A DNA stretch of 64,000 nucleotides from Nereocystis luetkeana. Taxonomy: Eukaryota > Sar > Phaeophyceae > Laminariales > Laminariaceae. The notes under the pieces were generated by a model. The model made no database searches and had not been told where the DNA came from. It was given only the letters and a program-made list of their open reading frames with translations. The position numbers and the translations under genes were made by a program. Position 1 is the stretch's first letter. Every line of letters starts with the position of its first letter. The stretch spans positions 7,780,698-7,844,697 of the forward strand of contig JARUPZ010000019.1 of the NCBI GenBank assembly GCA_031213475.1, read 5' to 3'. This document shows positions 59,601 to 64,000 of the stretch, piece by piece.

Positions 59601-62493
59601 AAAAATAAAATCAAAAGGATACTCAATTGTTGAGAGCGCCTTGCAACGTGGGTAGGCACAATTCGTTGCGAGTCGACGAGGGAAGAAAAGGCTGAAATCT
59701 TCTCGCGATAAAAATGAAGGCACGTACCGTAGCGGGAAGGGGGGAGAAGAGCCTGCTATGTGACCCCGGATCTGAGTTACGAGTTGGAAGGAGAGAGAGA
59801 AGATGTGCGAAGATAATAAATGGGATGAGCAAAAATAAAAAATAAAAAAACGTAACCAAGTGAGTACCAGAAACGTATCGCGGAGATCTTTTCGCATCGT
59901 GATATTTGCAAGGGTATGTTCGGAAGGGTATATCAATACCCGGAGTATTTTTTGTGGGCGTACCGAATTTACTGAAATGTCGGGTACCAGTATTTGAGGT
60001 CGTACCGAACTTACCGAAGTGTCGGGGTGCCGGTATCGAGTTCGTGCCGAACCTCATTGGAGTGTTCGGTAGGGTATTGCGGGGGTACCGATCACTCCAA
60101 TAAATTTCAGTGGTAGTGTATTGCGGCCGTACCGAGCGCCCCGGCAGGGTTCGGTAGGGTGTTGACCGAAAAAAAAAAAAAACGGTGTACTTTGGTACGT
60201 ATGATACCCTACCATACATGCCCATGGCGTGAAATAGGTGATGAAATGCTGCGCTGGCGCACATTTTGTTCATGGATGTCGTTTTTTTTTACCACGAGCC
60301 ATAGAACTCGTGCGGCTTGTCGCCGCGCCACGAGTTTTGTGCGCCGCACCTTTTTCGCCGCAGGCCAAACCTAATGTGCGGCTTTTGGGTCTTTTTCGCG
60401 GCGATTACTTTCGTACCTGGTACCAGGTACGTGGTTTCGCCGCAATATGTCGGATTGCCACCTGGTTACATGCTTTGTGATCGTCATGTTGTCCTTGTTT
60501 CTGTACAAATAGCATAACATTCTAACCCAGCCGGCGCCAGGTCTGCAAGGGGGTAAAACGAGCGGGTAAGACGCACGTTCAGAGTGTATTGACAAATACC
60601 TGGTACCAGTTACCTGGAACCAGATATAAGTTAGTAAGCCCCCCCCCCATAAGCTGTCATCCACATGCAAGTCCGCCTCATAAGCGGTTCTTAGTAGGAT
60701 GCAGCTCACCCTTCATGCGACTCGCGGGACACCTCACGGCGCTTTGTGCTTGGTGCATGCAATGTCTGCCTGGTCGGTGAAAACCCGACATGCTCCGTCC
60801 CGGCATTGTAGGGATGCGAGGGTCTATGGTCATACGACTACGGCCATGCGTTAGATCGAGTACATCTCTCCTATCGAGTACACTCCCCCCCGGAGGGCGG
60901 CCCTCCGCAGTACATGTACCCTTGGAAGATTGCATAACGTATGATATGATACGATAGGATGTAACATGGTGTCAATTGCACCTCAGGTATTATAGATGCA
61001 TATGCTGCACTCGGAATATGATACCATACGAGATACTTGATACAGCATCTATTAATAGATACCTGGTACCTGGTAGGCACTCTTTACTCGTGGTCGGTAA
61101 AATAACACTCACGGCGCGTTTGGATTTACTCCTCGTTTACAGCGCGCACGGTCAAAATCTCCTAAACTCACAACACCACGTCGCGTGACCCTCGTGTGAC
61201 GGTCGTGAACAGGCCAATGCTCGCGTCGTGGACGCTGAAGAGGAGCCTGGCGACGGCGGCTTTCCCGGCCGCGGTGTACGCCCTGCAGAACTGTCTGTCC
61301 CAGGTGGCCTACGTCAACCTCGACTCCCTCACCTTCAACCTCCTCAATCAGACCAAGACTCTCTTCGCAGCGCTGTGCCTGTACCTCGTGATGGGAAAGA
61401 AGCAGTCGCCCCAGCAGCTCGTCGCCCTCTCCCTTCTGCTCGTGGCGGCCTTGACTCTGAACGCTAGCGGCGAGGGAGGCGGAAATAACGCCTCTTCCTC
61501 AAGCGAAGCAGCAGCCTCAGCAAATGATGGTGGCGCCGCGGCGGGTGGAAATCTTGAAGAGGTGGTAGTGGCGTCGGCGGATTACACGCGGTTTTGGCTC
61601 GGAGTAGTCCCCGTTGTGGGTGCGGCGCTGCTGTCTGGGCTGGCCGGGGCGTTGACCCAGCGCACTCTGCACAAGACCGGCCGTAGCGCGTCCCAGCTGT
61701 CCCTGGAGCTAGCTGTGTACGGCGTCGGAACGCTCCTGCTCACGTCGGGGTACTGGTTTGGCGGGCCGGACGGACTCGGAAAGGAGTGGCGGCGGGATTT
61801 CTTCCGGGGGTGGACACCGTGGACCTGGTTGCCGGTGCTCAGTCAGGCTGCCGGCGGTCTGCTGGTCGGTCAGGTATATGACGGTGCCTTCGTTGTTGTT
61901 GTTTTTTGGGTTTCGACATTTTGGCGGGGCAAGCACTGCAAAATGTATGCCATACAACTTCCAAGTGAGTTTCTTCCAAAAAACGTTTGACACGTGCAGT
62001 TTCTAGAAGGTCAATGCTCAGAGCTGCTCGATTCGACTGTCGGCTCGACCATCGGAGGATCGGGTGGGTGATCGAGCCAATGCGTTGCCACAAGCTTCTG
62101 TGATCAATCGTCTGCCACCCGCGCTTTCGTTGCTTTCAGCGCGGACCACTCTGTATACACCACACATATTTACTTAGCGCAAGACGATTGCCGTTTCAAA
62201 GCATTGCTTGAAGGATGTAGCTTCCGTGGGTCATTCATTGACCTTGCGGTCAGGGATACCCTAGAAGGTCAAGGGACCACTTACTACGAGTACGCAGGTA
62301 TAGGAACATTACTCGACCCTCAACGCCCTTCCCCCGCCCCCCCTCCCTGTCGTGATATGTTCCTATTGGTTCTCAATGCTTTGGATAGGTAACGAAGCAC
62401 GCAGGAAGCGTTAGCAAAGGTTTCGCGTTGATCGGAGGCATCTTCGTGACCGCTGCAGTGCAACGCTTTATGGAGAGATCAGCCCTCACATCG
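38358..62493 (+). CDS. nucleotide-sugar transporter, ROCK1/SLC35A-like (3' partial, 3 exons visible)
   Basis: Membrane antiporter of the Golgi or ER that brings UDP-sugars into the lumen (role by family). Exons are 38358-38608, 61213-61873 and 62389-62493. Exon 1 ends AG in phase 2 and exon 2 begins G, giving NIY-R-PMLASW. Exon 2 ends GGT CAG at GTATAT, and exon 3 starts GTA in phase 0. The joined protein is about 339 residues with hydrophobic segments throughout. Diagnostic blocks are [97 protein letters not shown] Ser/Ala/Gly-rich loop near residues 150-175 is variable. The final transmembrane segment(s) are not found before 64000. Substrate cannot be told from sequence alone. The first intron is about 22.6 kb. 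Confidence 0.92.
39248..39604 (+). mobile_element. tRNA-derived SINE, copy 1
   Basis: Head reads CGCCCCGGTGGTTCAAGTGG with an A-box-like TGGTTCAAGTGGTT and B box GGGTTCGAGCCCC near 39303. The body (AATTGTTGAGAGCGCCTTGC onward) is shared with the other copies, with an A-rich tail. Confidence 0.88.
39687..39800 (-). mobile_element. solo LINE 3' end
   Basis: TGTGTGTGTTCTTCACATTA then the conserved 3'UTR segment. Faces outward, paired with 39830-39957. Confidence 0.85.
39830..39957 (+). mobile_element. solo LINE 3' end, inverted partner
   Basis: Mirror of 39687-39800, ending GGTTTAATGTGAAAAACAC then an (AC)n tail. Confidence 0.85.
40020..40290 (+). repeat. inverted repeat arm, left of LINE copy A
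   Basis: Contains CACTGCCCACAAAGC, GACGCTGCACGTCTGCCGCC and CCTTGGTGCACTCCCGTGAG. It is the reverse complement of sequence at 42745-43010, about 80% identical by eye. Confidence 0.75.
40322..42622 (-). mobile_element. LINE copy A, 5'-truncated, RT broken
   Basis: Minus-strand copy of the element at 53096. It keeps the reverse-transcriptase C-terminal half with YADDAG, the C-terminal domain and the full 3'UTR. A 10-base deletion near 42305 (compare 47425) shifts the frame, and the 5' end breaks at 42622 within the codons for [10 protein letters not shown]. Confidence 0.92.
42745..43010 (-). repeat. inverted repeat arm, right of LINE copy A
   Basis: Partner of 40020-40290. It reads CGTGAAGAAAACGGCGGCAG and TTTTGTGGGCAGTGCAACGC on the plus strand. 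Confidence 0.75.
43020..43445 (-). mobile_element. divergent tRNA-derived SINE
   Basis: Minus-strand head GGTTAACCGGCCTCCCTGGT with B-box-like GGGTTCGAGTTTC. The body has GGTCACAGGTGTCG and GCGTGCGTTCATCTCTATCG, diverged from the other copies. Confidence 0.65.
43445..43543. mobile_element. foldback MITE family 2 copy
   Basis: Arms extend to TTAACCCTTTTAGAACCGCA and its complement GTCTTAAAGGGGGTTAA, the longest version in the window. Confidence 0.9.
43640..44062 (+). pseudogene. divergent LINE C-terminal fragment
   Basis: Frame reads [20 protein letters not shown] and [17 protein letters not shown], like the C-terminus of the main LINE but much diverged. It probably derives from a related older element. 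Confidence 0.8.
44443..44547. mobile_element. MITE family 1 copy, intact ends
   Basis: TA (44441-44442), then TTACGGGGGACCATAGTTAG ... CTATGGCCCCCCGTAA, then TA (44548-44549). It is the clearest copy: 105 bp with perfect TA duplication. Confidence 0.93.
44583..45017 (+). repeat. dispersed repeat R2, copy 1
   Basis: Begins TGGCCAAAATAAAGTATACC and ends at TCTCGAGCCTGAAATTCGTA. The reverse complement is at 49300-49830 with internal rearrangement. Confidence 0.7.
45419..47505 (-). mobile_element. LINE copy B, 5'-truncated, with longest open RT frame
   Basis: Minus-strand copy. The 311-codon frame 47523-46588 covers [16 protein letters not shown] and the C-terminal domain without a break, so it is younger or better kept than copy A. 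The 5' break is at 47505. Confidence 0.92.
45551..45558. repeat. TATTAATA footprint with empty partners
   Basis: Inside the 3'UTR of LINE copy B: CAGAGATAC-TATTAATA-CGTTGCC. Other copies read CAGAGATAC-TA-CGTTGCC (near 50351) and the same without it near 40445 and 58010. Confidence 0.9.
47580..47672 (+). mobile_element. solo LINE 3' end
   Basis: AGAATCGGCACGGACACTGG to GTTTAATGTGAAGAACACAC. Confidence 0.8.
47675..48012 (-). mobile_element. tRNA-derived SINE, copy 2
   Basis: Full-length minus-strand copy, with the tRNA-like head at 47935-48010 and the T-rich tail at its left end. Confidence 0.88.
48762..48840. mobile_element. foldback MITE family 2 copy
   Basis: TTTAGAACCGCAGTCCTGTT ... AACGGGACTGCGGTTCCA. 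Confidence 0.88.
49261..49268. repeat. TATTAATA, candidate excision footprint
   Basis: Flanked GTAAGAG and GTTTACT, just outside repeat R2 copy 2. Confidence 0.5.
49300..49980 (-). repeat. dispersed repeat R2, copy 2
   Basis: Reverse-complement partner of 44583-45017 up to about 49640. A second related unit, 49800-49975, has inverted ends GTGGCCAAAATCGAGTATAC and CGATTTTCGCCAC. Confidence 0.7.
50225..50410 (-). mobile_element. solo LINE 3' end
   Basis: Outward-facing end beginning with a TG run at 50222, paired with 50434-50512. Confidence 0.85.
50434..50512 (+). mobile_element. solo LINE 3' end, inverted partner
   Basis: GACACGGACAATGGTTGTGC to GTTTAATGTCAATTACACAC. Confidence 0.82.
50575..51130 (+). 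pseudogene. diverged LINE C-terminal fragment
   Basis: Matches the LINE at 56330-56870 (CGTTGCGAGAGCATCGAAAT, GGTACCGGGGGGTCCT) with many indels and an expanded G run at 51000. Confidence 0.85.
51180..52380. other. no gene seen
   Basis: Contains only short frames and one TATTAATA. Nothing recognisable on either strand. Confidence 0.5.
51959..51966. repeat. TATTAATA, candidate excision footprint
   Basis: Flanked GAGGCAC and GTCAACA. Confidence 0.5.
52425..52583 (+). mobile_element. LINE 3'UTR fragment, plus orientation
   Basis: Direct relative of 57405-57570. It ends at TATGTGTGTG where the inverted 3' end begins. Confidence 0.75.
52584..53095 (-). mobile_element. inverted LINE 3' end heading the full-length element
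   Basis: Reverse complement of 57250-57760. It stops at AAAGCCCA, exactly where the full-length plus-strand element begins. Confidence 0.9.
53149..56883 (+). pseudogene. LINE polyprotein ORF (endonuclease-RT), disrupted
   Basis: Coding relic of the element at 53096. Frame pieces are 53149-53946, 53853-54650, 54557-54985, 55001-55291, 55361-55873 and 55870-56883, each overlapping or adjoining the next in order. Confidence 0.92.
55286..55293. repeat. TATTAATA footprint creating a stop codon in the LINE RT
   Basis: AGCAAC-TATTAATA-CTGCGAG. Removing six bases restores a continuous reading frame (RLSNY to CETEEL) with no other change. The added bases supply TAA. Confidence 0.85.
57852..57859. 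repeat. TATTAATA, candidate excision footprint
   Basis: In the 120-bp spacer between two LINE 3' ends that face each other. Confidence 0.5.
57885..58615 (-). mobile_element. 5'-truncated LINE copy, 3'UTR only
   Basis: Reverse complement of 57020-57760. Its 3' tail faces the tail of the full-length copy. Confidence 0.9.
58675..58762. mobile_element. foldback MITE family 2 copy, diverged
   Basis: GACTGCAGTCCCGTTTGGGG ... CTTAAACGGGACTACAGTTC. Confidence 0.82.
59013..59241 (-). mobile_element. tRNA-derived SINE, copy 3, truncated
   Basis: Body only; it stops at CTCAACAATTGAAT before the tRNA-like head. Confidence 0.85.
59501..59848 (+). mobile_element. tRNA-derived SINE, copy 4
   Basis: Full copy with head CGCCCCGGTGGTTCAAGTGG, B box GGGTTCGAGCCCC near 59562, and an A-rich tail near 59830. 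Confidence 0.88.
60237..60595. repeat. dispersed repeat, copy 2 (partner at 9895)
   Basis: TGCGCTGGCGCACATTTTGT, CTTTTTCGCCGCAGGC and GGGTAAGACGCACGTTCAGA echo copy 1. It includes two overlapping TACCTGGTA words. Confidence 0.6.
60650..60900 (-). repeat. dispersed repeat R1, reverse copy
   Basis: Reverse complement of 18430-18680 with high similarity, for example GTTTTCACCGACCAGGCAGA read on the minus strand. Confidence 0.85.
61050..61057. repeat. TATTAATA, candidate excision footprint
   Basis: Three bases before two overlapping TACCTGGTA words and about 155 bases before the transporter exon 2 acceptor. Confidence 0.5.
61213..61873 (+). CDS. nucleotide-sugar transporter exon 2
   Basis: Acceptor GTGAACAG then G-CCA-ATG. 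It contains the family signature [13 protein letters not shown] and charged KKQSPQQ, and ends at GLLVGQ before GTATAT. This is the bulk of the carrier. Confidence 0.96.
62389..62493 (+). CDS. nucleotide-sugar transporter exon 3
   Basis: Thirty-five codons, [20 protein letters not shown] then [15 protein letters not shown]. It is preceded by TTGGATAG and followed by GTAAGA. The SVSKGFA block corresponds to the conserved VxKGFA of this family. Confidence 0.92.
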
Positions 62494-64000
62494 GTAAGAT
62501 GAACAAAAACCCGATGAGCTTCGTCTGACGCCCACCCCCCCCCAAAAAACGAACTAGTCTATTTTTGTTCATCTCGACAACCGGTGTGAAAAAGAAGGGA
62601 ACGTCCCGAATGTGTTTCACCTCTTCCACTTGGAACTACGGGACCTACCACAATGCCTCTAAAAGTCAGCATTTCCACTTCAATAAGCTTCGTCCCGTGT
62701 TAGTTCATGACCGATCACCCCTACAAATTCCACAGTCTTCAGCCTTTTGTCCAAGTGAAGCGCTGCTGCTGCTACTGTACGGAGAACGGCGTTATGGGAA
62801 ACAGTTTTTAAGGGAGACTTCTCGATGTCCGAAACGTGTGTTGCCCGTTGTACCCACCCATCTCCGATCAGCCCATCCGCAACCAGGGCTACTTATCGGG
62901 TGCCGTCCACTTCCGGTAAAGTGCCACGCCTGGTGGGTGGGTATTCCGCTAGCCGCAGCCATCTGCCCCCCCTCCCTCGGTGGGGTGCCATATCCGCTAG
63001 GACTACCCGTCCGTGCGGCAAGCTGCCACGCCATCCAGGGCTACTCGGCCCACTTTGTGTTTGTCTTTCTACCATCCTTACCCCGTCGTGAGGTCCCATG
63101 TCGCCATGGCTAGCCTGTCCTTCTCTGCCGTTTTGCCTGTAGGGCTAATTGTTCTCCCAAGCCTCCCACCATTGAAGTGTGCACCGTTGAGTCTTCTCCC
63201 TGCGCCAAGCGGCGTGGCTGTACCCGGCGGCCGTCAAGGTGTGATGCCCTCCGAAATGGTATGTATACTGCCAGTTCTAACTCGACAGTCTCCGCGAACT
63301 ATTATGCAGATGTCTCCACCAAGCCTCCCTTCCCGCTCTTCGGTTTCATATGACTTTCCTCAACTGTCCACCCCTCTCTGCGAGGATAGCGACGCGCGGG
63401 GCGCTGTTGCCCCCTTTCGTCGATTGCCCCACGCTAGGTGGTGTCCTGGTCTTGTCGATGTTGCGCCATGCCTGCTAGGAGTTCCGGTTCCCTCTGGAAA
63501 GTGCTGCTGCAGCCGCCAGGGGTACCGTTCCGCCCTTGTCGGGTTCTATGCCGGCCAAGGTTATCCGTACCCCGTCATAGGACGCCATGTTTGGGTGGAC
63601 GTTCCTTGCCTGCCGTGCTCACCAAACTAATGTGCGTAAGGTGCCACACTCGCCTGGACGACTATGAACCCGTCGTGGGGCGTCGTGGCTGTTTTAACAT
63701 ATTATCAGCATCTGCGGAAGCTCATTGGCTCAGGTTGCACCGCACTTATTTTGTGTGACGTATCTATCAAACATGTAGGAGCAAGTTCTTGCGTAGGTGA
63801 CTTTTCCTTGTCGGTGATTTGTCGCTTACTCTGAGGCTATTCGTACGAGTTGGTCGTCTCGATGGTCGAGAGGGGAGCACTTCACCTTCTCAAATGAGTA
63901 TTGTGGCAATTAGCTCGATCCTCTGTAGAAACGCCTTGTTTTTTTTTGTAGTATGAACACACAGCGCGTTTCTTGCCTGCTCCCTTCAAGACCGTGAAGA
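62494..64000 (+). other. likely transporter intron, last exon not found
   Basis: After exon 3 the plus-strand frames 62565-63113 and 63013-63630 are open but have no transporter-like segments. Parts of 62870-63110 look like a loose repeat (GCCACGCC / CAGGGCTACT). I see no coding exon. Confidence 0.45.

Larger units (their letters stand above)
38609..61212 (+). other. 22.6-kb transporter intron filled with transposons
   Basis: GT donor at 38609 and AG acceptor at 61211-61212. It carries the LINE copies, SINE copies, MITEs and inverted repeats listed separately. No host exon was recognised inside it. Confidence 0.88.

Noticed and set aside
38609-61212. Endogenous virus or LTR retrotransposon
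   Set aside because: No long terminal direct repeats, protease, integrase or envelope-type frames; endonuclease and RT are of LINE type.
62565-63630. Two overlapping plus-strand frames as the transporter C-terminus
   Set aside because: No matching hydrophobic segments or splice-compatible acceptor; composition looks like loose repeats.

Overview
This is nuclear DNA from an intron-rich eukaryote with long GT-AG introns, roughly balanced base composition and a dense load of transposons. The protein types (glycyl-tRNA synthetase with a WHEP-like head, PRMT7-type arginine methyltransferase, ROCK1-like nucleotide-sugar transporter) suit an alga or other stramenopile. A brown-alga-like genome is my best guess, but it is inferred from gene style only. 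No bacterial-type operons, CRISPR arrays or intact tRNA or rRNA genes were seen.

Three host genes can be rebuilt by splicing. (1) On the minus strand, from 8211 off the left edge, seven exons encode the N-terminal half of a class II glycyl-tRNA synthetase. All six junctions keep the reading frame. (2) On the minus strand, from about 28510 to 16938, thirteen exons encode a two-domain PRMT7-like arginine methyltransferase that ends in a stop codon inside the window. (3) On the plus strand, exon 1 at 38358-38608 joins in phase to exon 2 at 61213-61873 and exon 3 at 62389-62493. Together they make a nucleotide-sugar transporter whose last exon(s) lie beyond the right edge. Its first intron is about 22.6 kb and is almost entirely transposon debris.

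The repeats make up most of the window. At least three larger copies of one APE-type (RTE-like) LINE lie in the transporter intron, with many solo 3' ends, often in inverted pairs, and (AC)n tails. A tRNA-derived SINE family (five copies), two short inverted-repeat MITE families, several other dispersed repeats and a series of minisatellites are also present. Minisatellites include a 42-bp unit at 12.38-12.73 kb, an ACCATGGAAGC-rich block at 12.93-14.30 kb and a roughly 235-bp unit at 8.69-9.5 kb.

The most interesting signal is a set of twelve copies of the palindrome TATTAATA. One MITE family here has a TA target duplication, begins TTACGGGGGACC and ends GGTCCCCCGTAA, so TATTAATA is what remains if it leaves with two bases kept at each end (TA-TT-AA-TA). 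At three sites a related sequence in this same window supplies the empty version with plain TA. One of these footprints puts an in-frame TAA stop into the LINE reverse transcriptase. This points to a cut-and-paste TA-specific element that has been highly active. A second enriched palindrome-like word, TACCAGGTA/TACCTGGTA (about 28 copies), is unexplained.
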